From Gammaproteobacteria bacterium (lineage in GTDB: Bacteria > Pseudomonadota > Gammaproteobacteria > Pseudomonadales > Litorivicinaceae): 32,769 nucleotides of DNA. The stretch spans positions 2,382 to 35,150 of the forward strand of contig PBZS01000039.1 in assembly GCA_002730235.1 (NCBI GenBank), given 5' to 3'. The notes below the pieces were generated by a model. It searched no databases and was not told the origin of the DNA. It was given only the letters and a program-made list of their open reading frames with translations. Positions 10,388 to 22,753 of this stretch are shown here, in pieces. The translations under genes and the position numbers were made by a program. Each line of letters opens with the position of its first letter. The stretch's first letter is position 1.

Positions 10388-10833
10388 CAATGTGTCTCCG
10401 CTGGAGCTACAGAAAGAATTTCAACCTCAAATTCAAGATCTCGCCCTGCCAACGGGTGATTGAAATCAACTGTCACCATTCTGTCTTCAATTAACGAAAC
10501 AACACCTGGTAATTCAGATTTAGCTTTGTCCTGAAAACTCAGTACTAAACCCTCGGCGAGTTCAACTGCGGGATCGAATTGATCTTTCGGGATCCGCTGT
10601 ATATTTGAAGGATTACGCTGCCCAAATCCGTCCTTAGGCTTAATGATTCCGCTTTTACGTTCACCTGACTTCATCCCATGAATTAAAATTTCGAAAGCTT
10701 CAGGCAGGTTCCCATCACCGATGACTAGGGAAGCAGGTTTTTTCCCAAAGGTTGAATCAACCAGCTCGCCCGTGTCAGAGAGCCTAAGCGCGAAGTGTAG
10801 TTCAACCTTGCAATTTGGGCCGATGTCGAACAT
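10387..10833 (-). CDS. fkpB: FKBP-type peptidyl-prolyl isomerase (SlyD-like)
   Basis: 148 aa with [19 protein letters not shown]; gene order ileS-lspA-fkpB-ispH. Confidence 0.93.
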   Translation of the reverse strand: MFDIGPNCKVELHFALRLSDTGELVDSTFGKKPASLVIGDGNLPEAFEILIHGMKSGERKSGIIKPKDGFGQRNPSNIQRIPKDQFDPAVELAEGLVLSFQDKAKSELPGVVSLIEDRMVTVDFNHPLAGRDLEFEVEILSVAPAETH

Positions 10834-11281
10834 CTAGGTACCATCCAATCAACAAAAAACCAGCAGCTAAAGTAATGCTTGTATCTGCAATATTAAAAGC
10901 CGGAAACGACCAACTTCCCCAATGGAAGTGCAAAAAATCGACAACATAACCAAAAGCTATACGATCGACCCCATTACCAATGGCCCCTGGAATTAAAAAC
11001 ACAAATCCAGTTTGCATCCAACGACAAAGCCCAGGATCTCGTAAAGACCACATCGAATATCCTGAAGCACCCACCGCTACACTTAAAAACAGCCATTGTT
11101 GCCACCCACTGGCTTCCGCCAGAAAACTAAATGCCGCTCCGGTGTTATGTAACAATGTGAAAGATAAAAATGGCAACACGCCGACTGGCTCTGCATAGTT
11201 CAGGTGAGCGGACGCCATGAATTTGGTGAACTGGTCGACCAACAAGATAAACCCAATCACTAGAGCCAGGTCAAGCCTCAT
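10802..11281 (-). CDS. lspA: Signal peptidase II (lipoprotein)
   Basis: [51 protein letters not shown] motifs. Confidence 0.97.
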   Translation of the reverse strand: MRLDLALVIGFILLVDQFTKFMASAHLNYAEPVGVLPFLSFTLLHNTGAAFSFLAEASGWQQWLFLSVAVGASGYSMWSLRDPGLCRWMQTGFVFLIPGAIGNGVDRIAFGYVVDFLHFHWGSWSFPAFNIADTSITLAAGFLLIGWYLDVRHRPKLQG

Positions 11282-14103
11282 ACAAAGGTCCGTCCTTCAC
11301 CCAAACCCTCGATATTATCAACGCAACGTCTGCAAAGAGTTGGATGAGCACTTATCGAACCCACATCAAGACGATGATGCCAACAACGCTCACATTTCTC
11401 AGTCTCTGCTGTTTTCACAATAACAGATAGATCAGGACATGTAGAGTACGATATCGCCCGGTCAGGAGCCTCTTTTAGCGGGCTTAGAGTAGCCTCCGAT
11501 GTAATAGTAACAAACCGAAGTTCCTCCCCCAACGCAGCTAGCGCTTCAAAAATTGGTCCGGTAGCGAATAATTCAACCTCAGCCGACAAGGAGCCCTTCA
11601 CAAGCCCCTCGGTACGCGCAACTTCTATGGCTTGATTGACCACTCCCTTAGCAGACTGGATGAGGGCCCAATTTACTACTGCACGACCACCCGCTTGTGG
11701 CAGTGCAGCTTCAGTGACAGCGAATACGAACCGATGCGGGCGCTTACCCGGCATCACCTCCCAAATTTCCTGAGCCGTGAATGACAAAATGGGCGCCATC
11801 CAACGCACCAATGCATCAGTAATCCAGTACAGTGCCGTCTGGCAACTTTTTCTGGCATGGCTTTCCGCCTTCAACGTGTACTGGCGGTCTTTGATGATAT
11901 CCAGATAAAATCCGCCCAAATCATCAACGCAAAAGTGATGCAAAGTCTGGGTAACCTCAGAGAATTCATAACGATCATAATGACCCATGAGTTTGGTCGA
12001 CAGTTCGTTAGTTCGTCGGATCATTTCTGCGTCGAGGGACACCAGATCATCCATCGAGACCTGATCGGTCTCGGGATTAAACCCGGTCATGTTTGCCAAT
12101 AAGAATCTGGCGGTATTCCGGACACGTCGATACGTGTCCGAGGTTCGATTTAGAATCTCATGACTGACCGTCATTTCCTTCGTGAAATCTGTAGACGCAA
12201 TCCACAGGCGTAAGATGTCGGCACCAAGGGTGTTCATAATATCTTGTGGTGGTATCACATTCCCGACTGATTTCGACATCTTTCGGCCGTCTTGGTCCAC
12301 GGTAAACCCATGTGTAAGGAGGCCCTCATACGGCGCTTCGCCGTGTATAGCGACTGAGGTCAGAAGCGATGACTGGAACCAACCACGATGCTGGTCTGAG
12401 CCCTCGAGATACAAATCCGCAGGAAAGTGTAGATCGTCTCGACGACCCAAGACCGAGGCGTGCGTCGTTCCTGAATCAAACCAAACATCTAATATATCGG
12501 TAACCTTGCGGTAATTAGACGCGTCGTCACCCAAGAATTCACTTGGCTCAAGATCAAACCACGCATTGATCCCACCTTTTTCGATTTTGTGGGCTATTTC
12601 TTCGAACAAGATCTCTGTATCTGGATGCAATTGTCTAGTCTCTTTATGCACAAAGACCGTGATCGGTACACCCCAATTTCTCTGTCGCGAGATGCACCAA
12701 TCTGGACGATCCGCAAGCATGGCGGCCAGTCTATTCTTGCCCCAACGAGGGGTGAATTGAATGAGCGAGTCAACCGCTTGACGTGCTTTCTCTAAGAGTC
12801 CCTCGCCTTGCATACGAATAAACCATTGCGGAGTGGCCCGATAGATCACAGGCGTTTTATGCCGCCAACAATGAGGATAAGAGTGTTCTAGTCGCTCTCT
12901 GTGAACTAACCTGCCTTTCTCTGCTAGATAGTCAGCAATAGTGGGGCCCGCTTTTTCAACATGAAGGCCTGCGACTACCGTTACAGACTCAGCAAATGTT
13001 CCATCGTCACGTACCGGTGTCAGAAGTTCAAGATCCAAAGACGCGGCGGCATGAAAGTCCTCGAGGCCATATGCTGGAGCTGAGTGTACAGCACCAGTTC
13101 CGGCTTCCAGCGTCACATGGTCACCCGTGATGACGGGGACAATGCGTCCGTCCCAAGGTGCTTCGCATTGAATACCGGCTAAGGCGCGACCATCTGCCTC
13201 ACCGCGAATGTCAAATGATTCAAGCATATACCTCGCAGCCAACGCCTCAAGACGACCCTCAGCCAAAACCAGGGTCCAGCGTTGCCCGTCCTTCTCAAAC
13301 TCAGCTAACACATACGGGAGCGCCGCATGAACGGCCACAAATTGGTTGGCTGGAAGCGTCCAAGGAGTGGTCGTCCAGATCGCCATCGCGGCCTTAGAAG
13401 CAATTTCAGAAGAAACACCGAATACGCTCCCGATTTGGGCCGTATTCTGGATTGGAAAGGCTACATCTAAAGTCCACGTCTCTCGGTCTTGATATTCGAC
13501 CTCAGCCTCCGCAAGAGCACTTTCACATTCGGTGCACCAATAAACGGGTTTCGCACCCTGATGAAGATGACCATTATTGATGATCTGACCCAGTGATCGA
13601 ACGATATCCGCTTCCACCTTGTAGTCCATAGTCAGATATGGGTTATCCCAATCACCAAGAATCCCCAAACGTTTAAAATCGACCTTCTGTCGTTCAATTT
13701 GCGAAGCAGCGTACTCTCGACACGCGTCTCGGAACTCACTGGTCGATTGGAACTTTCCACCAATCTTCCCGATCGTGGTCTCCACCTTGTGCTCAATTGG
13801 CAGACCGTGACAGTCCCAGCCAGGGATATAGGGAGCATTGTAGCCAGCGAGACCACGAGATTTGACAACAATGTCTTTAAGAACTTTATTAACGGCATGA
13901 CCGATATGAATATCGCCGTTTGCGTAAGGAGGACCGTCGTGCAAGATAAATGTCTTTTCTCTGTTAGATTGCGCATCTTGTACTTGCTGGTACCATCCGG
14001 CAGCCTCCCATGAGGCCAACATATCGGGCTCACGTCTTGCTAGATTCCCACGCATAGGGAAGTCAGTCTCAGGAAGATTTAGTGTTTGTTTGTAATCAGT
14101 CAT
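11278..14103 (-). CDS. ileS: Isoleucyl-tRNA synthetase
   Basis: 941 aa; [14 protein letters not shown] (HIGH), KMSKS, C-terminal zinc finger CERCWHH...CRRC. Confidence 0.98.
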   Translation of the reverse strand: MTDYKQTLNLPETDFPMRGNLARREPDMLASWEAAGWYQQVQDAQSNREKTFILHDGPPYANGDIHIGHAVNKVLKDIVVKSRGLAGYNAPYIPGWDCHGLPIEHKVETTIGKIGGKFQSTSEFRDACREYAASQIERQKVDFKRLGILGDWDNPYLTMDYKVEADIVRSLGQIINNGHLHQGAKPVYWCTECESALAEAEVEYQDRETWTLDVAFPIQNTAQIGSVFGVSSEIASKAAMAIWTTTPWTLPANQFVAVHAALPYVLAEFEKDGQRWTLVLAEGRLEALAARYMLESFDIRGEADGRALAGIQCEAPWDGRIVPVITGDHVTLEAGTGAVHSAPAYGLEDFHAAASLDLELLTPVRDDGTFAESVTVVAGLHVEKAGPTIADYLAEKGRLVHRERLEHSYPHCWRHKTPVIYRATPQWFIRMQGEGLLEKARQAVDSLIQFTPRWGKNRLAAMLADRPDWCISRQRNWGVPITVFVHKETRQLHPDTEILFEEIAHKIEKGGINAWFDLEPSEFLGDDASNYRKVTDILDVWFDSGTTHASVLGRRDDLHFPADLYLEGSDQHRGWFQSSLLTSVAIHGEAPYEGLLTHGFTVDQDGRKMSKSVGNVIPPQDIMNTLGADILRLWIASTDFTKEMTVSHEILNRTSDTYRRVRNTARFLLANMTGFNPETDQVSMDDLVSLDAEMIRRTNELSTKLMGHYDRYEFSEVTQTLHHFCVDDLGGFYLDIIKDRQYTLKAESHARKSCQTALYWITDALVRWMAPILSFTAQEIWEVMPGKRPHRFVFAVTEAALPQAGGRAVVNWALIQSAKGVVNQAIEVARTEGLVKGSLSAEVELFATGPIFEALAALGEELRFVTITSEATLSPLKEAPDRAISYSTCPDLSVIVKTAETEKCERCWHHRLDVGSISAHPTLCRRCVDNIEGLGEGRTFV

Positions 14104-15041
14104 TCAATTTCAGATCCATTTAAAAAATTCAGCGACTCCCGAGCCTTATCGTTGTCAATCCTAATTTGTTCGGTAAGTACCTCAAGGTTCTCGAATTTCT
14201 GCTCGGCGCGAATAAATATTCGTGGAGTCACGGTCAAACGAAGACCATATAGCTCACCAAAGAACTCATGCAAATGCACCTCGAGCCTAACCTTCTGGCC
14301 AGAAACAGTAGGACGCGATCCGATATTCGCGACACCACTTGAGACCCGTCCACTAGGGATTTCAACTGAACAGCCAAATACCCCATGTATAGGAGACGAG
14401 TTGGGTAACGCTATGTTAGCAGTCGGGAAGCCGATTTGCCGCCCCAATTGTTGCCCATAGGATACTCGTCCACAAAGCACATAGGAGCGACCGAGCATTC
14501 GTGCTGCTCCATCAAAATCGTTTACCTTTAGTAGCTCGCGAATGTGAGATGATGAGACCCGTAATCCACCTAGCAGATGCGTCTCTGACTGTTCGGCCGT
14601 AAACCCGCATTGAGTTCCTGCATCGACTAGGAAATCAAAATCACCCTGCCTATCGCAACCGAAACGGAAATCATCACCAACAACTACCCGAGCAACGCGT
14701 TTACCGGAGACCAACTGATCGACAAACGTCCGGGCTGTGAAGTGTCTGATGTCTGAAAACTTCAAGCACCAAATCGAATCAACGCCCAATGATTTGAGTG
14801 TAGCCACTTTTGTGTTCAGGCTCATTAATCTGGCCGGAGCTGACTGACCTTTTTGTCTCGCAAAGAACTCCCTCGGCTGGGGTTCGAACAACAGAACCGT
14901 CAGAGGAAGCTCAAGCCTTGTAGCAACTAGTCGTGCTTGTTCGATGACGCGTTGATGCCCCACGTGCACACCATCAAAGTTACCAATGGTTAAAACATGT
15001 GGTGATTGAAATTCAACGTTTCGACCAAAAACAAATCGCAT
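14100..15041 (-). CDS. ribF: Bifunctional riboflavin kinase/FAD synthetase
   Basis: [21 protein letters not shown]-terminal flavokinase [11 protein letters not shown]...[10 protein letters not shown]. Confidence 0.97.
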   Translation of the reverse strand: MRFVFGRNVEFQSPHVLTIGNFDGVHVGHQRVIEQARLVATRLELPLTVLLFEPQPREFFARQKGQSAPARLMSLNTKVATLKSLGVDSIWCLKFSDIRHFTARTFVDQLVSGKRVARVVVGDDFRFGCDRQGDFDFLVDAGTQCGFTAEQSETHLLGGLRVSSSHIRELLKVNDFDGAARMLGRSYVLCGRVSYGQQLGRQIGFPTANIALPNSSPIHGVFGCSVEIPSGRVSSGVANIGSRPTVSGQKVRLEVHLHEFFGELYGLRLTVTPRIFIRAEQKFENLEVLTEQIRIDNDKARESLNFLNGSEIE

Positions 15042-15045
15042 TGCA

Positions 15046-16593
15046 TTAACGTACTGATGGCGGCATAAGCATCGAAGTATAGCGGATCCCTAATAATCTC
15101 AATGTGATCAGATACAAAAACCCCGAGGCAAACAACAAAACAGCGGTCCAACTAACACGTTCGATGAGAGAGACATTTTCTAGCGATACTGAAGACGGCG
15201 CCCACCAGCCAACTTGGATCATCACTACGATAGCTAAAGTAATTTGTACCCCTTGACGCCATGGCGGTTGATGGACTTCATACCAACCGCGTCGATGTAA
15301 ACCTCTGAGCAGTAATAATGCATTAAGCCATGCAGATAAGGAGGTCGCAAGAGCTAATCCAACATGATCTAACGGCCAAACCAGGATCAAGTTAAAGGCT
15401 ATATTCGATGTCATCGCCACCACACCAATTTTAACAGGGGTCTTGGTGTCTTGATGCGCAAAAAAATGTGGAGCAAGTACCTTGATCAACATGAATGCCG
15501 GTAATCCTATGGCGTAGGCCATCAATGACAATGCGGATGCCTCGATATCTTGAACACTCATTGCTCCGTATTGAAATAACGTCGCCAAAATCAATTCACC
15601 AAAAACAGCCAAGACTGCAGCGCACGGAAGCCCCAATACTAAGACCACCCAAATCGCCCAACTCTGGGTTTGACGCGATGCTGCGCCATCACCTTGCGCG
15701 AACTCACGTGATAACTTCGGAAGAATCACAGTGGAAACAGCGATCGCAATCACACCCAAAGGTAATTCCATTAAACGATCTGAGTAATAAAGCCACGAAA
15801 CAGATCCAGATACCAACAAAGACGCTAGGATGGTATCGAGTAGTAAATTAATTTGACTGACAGAGACACCGAACAAGGCAGGAACCATTAATCTTAGGAT
15901 TTTCGAGACACCCGGGTGGTCTGCCTGCAACGAAGGCTTGGGTAATAATCCCACTGCCATCAACGGAGGAATCTGTAATACCAATTGGATCATGCCTGCT
16001 ATCGCCACACCGATCGCGAGCCCTAGTACTGAAGGAGACATCAGGGGTACCAAAAACAACGCACTCCCTATCAAGGATAGATTCAAAAGCATAGGAGTAG
16101 CGGCAGGTATGGCGAACCTTCCGACGCTGTTGAGAATACCTCCCGCGAAGGCAACAAAACAAATGAAACCGAGATATGGAAAGGTCCAACGTAAAAGATC
16201 AGCTGTCAGTGCAAGTTTGTTCGGATCGTCAGAGAACCCAGGCGCAAACAGCTTCGCAATCCAGGGCGCTAATAGGACACCGAGAATGCTGATGGCGATA
16301 AGGATCAATCCCAATCGACCGGCCACCTGATTGATTAACCGCTTGACAGACTGGTCACCTTCCTTTTCACGCGTCTGGGTAAAAACTGGAACAAATGCCT
16401 GAGCAAAAGCACCTTCACCGAAAAGCCGCCTCAAAAAATTGGGGATTTTGAATGCCACAAAAAACGCATCTGCGCCTGCGGATGCACCAACCGTATTAGC
16501 CAGCACAATATCTCGTCCCAACCCGAGTACACGGGAGCCCAGCGTCCAACCGCCGACGGTGACGCCGGAACGAACAATTTTTTCTGTTGTCAC
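15046..16593 (-). CDS. murJ: Lipid II flippase MurJ (MviN)
   Basis: 515 aa polytopic; GWTLGSRVLGLGRDIVLAN, FFVAFKIPNFLRRLFGEGAFAQAFVPVF; GTG start. Confidence 0.97.
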   Translation of the reverse strand: MTTEKIVRSGVTVGGWTLGSRVLGLGRDIVLANTVGASAGADAFFVAFKIPNFLRRLFGEGAFAQAFVPVFTQTREKEGDQSVKRLINQVAGRLGLILIAISILGVLLAPWIAKLFAPGFSDDPNKLALTADLLRWTFPYLGFICFVAFAGGILNSVGRFAIPAATPMLLNLSLIGSALFLVPLMSPSVLGLAIGVAIAGMIQLVLQIPPLMAVGLLPKPSLQADHPGVSKILRLMVPALFGVSVSQINLLLDTILASLLVSGSVSWLYYSDRLMELPLGVIAIAVSTVILPKLSREFAQGDGAASRQTQSWAIWVVLVLGLPCAAVLAVFGELILATLFQYGAMSVQDIEASALSLMAYAIGLPAFMLIKVLAPHFFAHQDTKTPVKIGVVAMTSNIAFNLILVWPLDHVGLALATSLSAWLNALLLLRGLHRRGWYEVHQPPWRQGVQITLAIVVMIQVGWWAPSSVSLENVSLIERVSWTAVLLFASGFLYLITLRLLGIRYTSMLMPPSVR

Positions 16594-16697
16594 GCTTTAC
16601 TTTCCTTGACCTGAGGCCCCATTTTCGGTAACTTCCCCCGCCTTGATTTTTCAGTTATGTCGACTGATTTACAGTGTAGTGTAAGGGAGCAACCCCG

Positions 16698-16967
16698 GTG
16701 GCAAATAGTCCCCAAGCGCGGAAACGCGCAAAGCAGGCGGATGTCCGTCGCAATCATAACGCTGGCCTACGGTCACGGGCTCGTACGTATGTCAAAAAAA
16801 CTCTAGCGGCAATTGCGACCAGTGACCAGCAGGTCGCAACAGATGCACTCCGCGAGGCAGTACCGATCCTCGATAGCATGGTCACTAAAGGCATTTACAA
16901 AAAGAACAAGTGCGCTCGGCTTAAGAGCCGTCTGAACGCCAAAATCAAGGCGATGATGCCCAAATAA
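16698..16967 (+). CDS. rpsT: 30S ribosomal protein S20
   Basis: MANSPQARKRAKQADVRRNHNAGLRSRARTYVKK; GTG start. Confidence 0.98.
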   Translation: MANSPQARKRAKQADVRRNHNAGLRSRARTYVKKTLAAIATSDQQVATDALREAVPILDSMVTKGIYKKNKCARLKSRLNAKIKAMMPK

Positions 16968-16981
16968 AAACGGGTGATATC

Positions 16982-19298
<2,317 letters not shown>

Positions 19299-19309
19299 TC
19301 ATCCAAAAC

Positions 19310-19338
19310 GCAAAAGCCCCGCTCGGGCGGGGCTTTGC
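19310..19338 (-). terminator. Strong GC hairpin between rpmA and obgE
   Basis: GCAAAGCCCCGC-CCGA-GCGGGGCTTTTGC followed by GTTTT on minus strand. Confidence 0.8.
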
Positions 19339-19356
19339 ATTTAGTGAATACTCTGC

Positions 19357-19617
19357 TCAGGCAGATGTCACAATACTGACAAACCGTCGCTTTTGCGGCC
19401 CTTTTACTTCAAACTTCACCTCACCTTCAGCTTTCGCGAAAAGCGTATAATCTGTACCGCATCCAACATTGGCGCCAGGATGGAACTGGGTCCCACGCTG
19501 GCGAACTAAAATATTACCAGCCAACACCCTCTCACCGCCAAACTTTTTGACGCCGAGCCGTTTACTTTCCGAATCGCGACCGTTGCGTGTACTACCTCCA
19601 GCTTTTTTGTGAGCCAT
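19357..19617 (-). CDS. rpmA: 50S ribosomal protein L27
   Basis: [29 protein letters not shown]. Confidence 0.99.
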   Translation of the reverse strand: MAHKKAGGSTRNGRDSESKRLGVKKFGGERVLAGNILVRQRGTQFHPGANVGCGTDYTLFAKAEGEVKFEVKGPQKRRFVSIVTSA

Positions 19618-19631
19618 GTTCGTCTCCTGCC

Positions 19632-19943
19632 TTAACCGTTGATTGCCGTAATCTTTATCTCAGTGAACCACTGCCGGTGACCCTGGCGCTTCATGTGATG
19701 CTTACGGCGCTTGAACTTCACAATTGTAACTTTATCACCTCGGCCATGTTGGACCACTTCGGCGGAAACTCTGGCACCTTCAACAACGGGAGTGCCCACT
19801 TTTATTGTGTCGCCCTCTCCCACCATCAATATGCGATCAAAATCGATGGTCGACCCAGTTTCGGCCTCAATTTTCTCAACCCTGATGAACTCGCCCTCAA
19901 CCACGCGATGCTGCTTACCACCTGTTTCAATGACCGCGTACAT
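19632..19943 (-). CDS. rplU: 50S ribosomal protein L21
   Basis: [26 protein letters not shown]...[21 protein letters not shown]. Confidence 0.98.
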   Translation of the reverse strand: MYAVIETGGKQHRVVEGEFIRVEKIEAETGSTIDFDRILMVGEGDTIKVGTPVVEGARVSAEVVQHGRGDKVTIVKFKRRKHHMKRQGHRQWFTEIKITAING

Positions 19944-19997
19944 GTTTCAAACTCCGTTACTAATATCCTAATGACAACGCCACCCAGAGGGCGCGTA

Positions 19998-20026
19998 ATA
20001 ATAGGGATTTAGCAAACAGAAGACAA
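19998..20026 (-). promoter_or_regulatory. Sigma-70-like promoter for rplU-rpmA
   Basis: Minus strand TTGTCT - 17 nt - TATTAT followed by GC-rich discriminator ACGCGCCC. Confidence 0.7.
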
Positions 20027-20094
20027 GCCTTAATTTCGCTTTTTCTCTGCGGAATAATCGTTAAACTAGGGCTTAATTGATACTGGACAAATGC

Positions 20095-21066
20095 ATGCCA
20101 ACAGCAGACCAACTAATTGATCTTATCCGACCTGATTTTGACGCATTAAACGAGCTACTAACCTCTCAGCTCGGATCTGAGATCGATCTGATAGAGGAGG
20201 TAAGCCAGTACCTGATCCAGTCGGGTGGTAAGCGTGTCCGGCCACTTGTCACCCTGATGGCAGCACGAGCCTTAAAAACAAATAACATGCATCATATTCC
20301 TCTGGCTGGTTCGATCGAATGTCTACATACAGCAACACTCTTCCACGATGATGTGGTCGATAATTCTGAAGCCAGACGTGGCCAACCCAGCGCTAATGCG
20401 GCGTTTGGAAACGCTGCTAGTATTTTGGTTGGCGACTTCATTTACTCGAGAGCTTTCCAAATGATGGTATCAGTGGGCCGGCTTGACGTCCTTAAAGTGC
20501 TCGCCGATACAACTAATCAAATCTCCGAGGGCGAGGTTTGGCAACTAAAAAATCAACACCGTACCAATGTCTCGGAGAGCGAATACAATCAAGTCATCAC
20601 ACGGAAAACAGCGGTATTGTTTGAGGCCGCCACCGCCTGTGCAGGACTCGTCACCGATCAACCTAGCGAAATTATAGAGGCTTTGAAAAGGTATGGACTC
20701 CAACTCGGCTTTGCGTTTCAGTTAATTGACGACTATCTCGACTATGCCGGCGACACCAATAGCCTCGGAAAAAATCTTGGAGACGATCTTGCTGATGGAA
20801 AGTGTACGTTACCTCTTATTAGAGCGCTTACGGAAGCAACTGCAGCGGAACAGGCAGTGATCAATAGAGCAATCACAGCTGGTGACCGAGATCGTTTTTA
20901 TGAGATCTCCAAGATTGTAACTAGAACAAGTGGACTTAGTTATACAAAAGCAAGAGCGTTCGCTGCGGTCGACCAAGCAAAGAAAGCGCTAGAGATATTG
21001 CCAGACTCAGTGTTTCGGGAAGGGCTTATGGGACTTGCGGATTTATCAGTCAGCCGAGCTACTTGA
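20095..21066 (+). CDS. ispB: Octaprenyl/polyprenyl diphosphate synthase
   Basis: LFHDDVVDNSEARRG and LIDDYLDYAGD DDxxD motifs; ATG at 20095 preferred over TTG at 20077. Confidence 0.95.
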   Translation: MPTADQLIDLIRPDFDALNELLTSQLGSEIDLIEEVSQYLIQSGGKRVRPLVTLMAARALKTNNMHHIPLAGSIECLHTATLFHDDVVDNSEARRGQPSANAAFGNAASILVGDFIYSRAFQMMVSVGRLDVLKVLADTTNQISEGEVWQLKNQHRTNVSESEYNQVITRKTAVLFEAATACAGLVTDQPSEIIEALKRYGLQLGFAFQLIDDYLDYAGDTNSLGKNLGDDLADGKCTLPLIRALTEATAAEQAVINRAITAGDRDRFYEISKIVTRTSGLSYTKARAFAAVDQAKKALEILPDSVFREGLMGLADLSVSRAT

Positions 21067-21074
21067 GGTGACAA

Positions 21075-21536
21075 ATGGCAAAAGCATACTTCGCAGCGGG
21101 ATGTTTCTGGGGCATCCAACAACGCTTCTCTCGCTTGGATGGCGTGGAAAAAACCACTGTAGGGTACATGGGAGGTGTAACAGATTCACCTGAATACGAG
21201 TCTGTATGTACCGGTAAAACTGGTCACGCAGAGGTTGTGGAAGTCGATTACGATTCGAGCGTGATCGATTTCGGAAGTCTCCTGTCGTATTTTTTTGACT
21301 GGCACGATCCCACGGAGGTTAATAGACAAGGGCCCGATATTGGCACCCAGTATCGGACTGCAATCTTTCCACAAACAGACAAACAGCTGTCAAAAGCCGA
21401 AGAAAAAATCAATCAATTAAGTCGATCAGGCCGCTACAGTCGGCCAATCGCAACCAATATCGAGCGGGCTGATAATTTCTGGCCAGCCGAGGATTACCAT
21501 CAGCACTACCTGAACAAGCGCGGTCACGGACACTGA
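21075..21536 (+). CDS. msrA: Peptide-methionine (S)-S-oxide reductase MsrA
   Basis: AAGCFWGIQQRF; GYMGG; CTGKTGHAEVVEVDYD; YRTAIF. Confidence 0.96.
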   Translation: MAKAYFAAGCFWGIQQRFSRLDGVEKTTVGYMGGVTDSPEYESVCTGKTGHAEVVEVDYDSSVIDFGSLLSYFFDWHDPTEVNRQGPDIGTQYRTAIFPQTDKQLSKAEEKINQLSRSGRYSRPIATNIERADNFWPAEDYHQHYLNKRGHGH

Positions 21537-21547
21537 GGGATCGGATA

Positions 21548-22351
21548 ATGGCCCGCATTCTTGTAACTGGAGGAAGTACAGGTATCGGTCGGGCTACTGT
21601 CGACCGGCTTGCACAGGCTGGGCATCAAGTAATCGCCACATCACGGAGCAAACAAAAAGAAATAACTAACGTTGAATGGTATCAACTCGACTTGGGTATC
21701 AAAACGAGTGTCGAGGCATTCTGTGAATCACCTATGTGGGACCAGAAGGTTGATGCCGTATTTAACAACGCGGGTTTTGGTTTGATCGCACCAATTGAAT
21801 CAGCATTGGAGAAAGCAATTCGGGCACAATTTGAGGCTAATTATTTTGCCTCCATGAAGATTACACAGAAAGCCATGGCCCATTTTAGAGCTCAAGGCCG
21901 AGGTATTTTGATGGTCAACACATCCATTGGTGGCCGAATGGCGTTCCCGTATTTTGGATATTATAACGCGACAAAACATGCGCTAGAGGCTTCATATGAG
22001 GCACTTTGGTACGAGTGCCTCGGATCAAATATTAAAATCAAGATCATCGAACCGGGGTTTACACAGACTCAGTTCGCAACGCATGGCATGAAAATGTCTG
22101 GGGAAACCAGCCCTCATCACGTCGAAGCCCTGCCACGGCTCGCACGCTCTATGCGGGAAGGAAAGACTGCGTCGCCGCCCGATGAGATTGCCAAAACTAT
22201 TATCGAGGCATTGTTCGATCCTCGAGACCGATTACGCTACAACGCAGGCAAGTTCAGCGGCATACTTTTGTTCTTGCGAGGGGTTTTACCCGATAGCTGG
22301 TTTCAACAACTCATTGCAAAAGCTGTACTAGGAGGCAAGAAATCGATGTAG
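21548..22351 (+). CDS. SDR family oxidoreductase
   Basis: VTGGSTGIGRATVDRLAQAGH, NNAGFG, YNATKHALEA (YxxxK). Confidence 0.92.
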   Translation: MARILVTGGSTGIGRATVDRLAQAGHQVIATSRSKQKEITNVEWYQLDLGIKTSVEAFCESPMWDQKVDAVFNNAGFGLIAPIESALEKAIRAQFEANYFASMKITQKAMAHFRAQGRGILMVNTSIGGRMAFPYFGYYNATKHALEASYEALWYECLGSNIKIKIIEPGFTQTQFATHGMKMSGETSPHHVEALPRLARSMREGKTASPPDEIAKTIIEALFDPRDRLRYNAGKFSGILLFLRGVLPDSWFQQLIAKAVLGGKKSM

Positions 22352-22753
22352 CCCTGCCACCGCACGGTCGACTGTTTTTTTAAATCCAATCGCCAAAAGT
22401 GGGTCTAACAAGTTGAATGGAAAAGCCATACTAATTTCAGCTGTATATTCGATTATCGTTCCTGTCCCAGAAGACCTTACTTCGATGGTATCGGTAGCCA
22501 TGGCCTTTGGTGCGACTCCAGTCACGACTGCTCGGACTCCAGCCTGATACATCGATACCGTATAAACCATGTCGATCGGATTACCGCTGAACAAAACACG
22601 AACTCGATATCGCGAGCCCTCGCCAAATACCTTATCAAGCGGCTCCACCGAGACAACAGACTCATCCCAAGACTGAAGGTGCTGAAAATCGGCGATCAAC
22701 TCTAGAACTTCCGCAGGACCTTTGTCGGAATAAAAATGTCGTTCAAAGCGCAC
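22328..22753 (-). CDS. SRPBCC (START/polyketide cyclase-like) family protein
   Basis: 141 aa; FERHFYSDKGPAEVLELIADFQHLQSWDESVVSVEPL...GEGSRYRV; GTG start. Confidence 0.75.
   Translation of the reverse strand: MRFERHFYSDKGPAEVLELIADFQHLQSWDESVVSVEPLDKVFGEGSRYRVRVLFSGNPIDMVYTVSMYQAGVRAVVTGVAPKAMATDTIEVRSSGTGTIIEYTAEISMAFPFNLLDPLLAIGFKKTVDRAVAGLHRFLAS

Noticed and set aside
14086-14460. 124-aa ORF antisense to ribF
   Set aside because: Shadow ORF opposite the conserved flavokinase domain.
16646-16672. Inverted repeat TCAGT-N7-ACTGA upstream of rpsT
   Set aside because: Only 5-nt arms; expected by chance.
19587-20012. 141-aa ORF antisense to rplU and the rpmA start
   Set aside because: Opposite two ribosomal protein genes and their promoter; implausible as a real gene.
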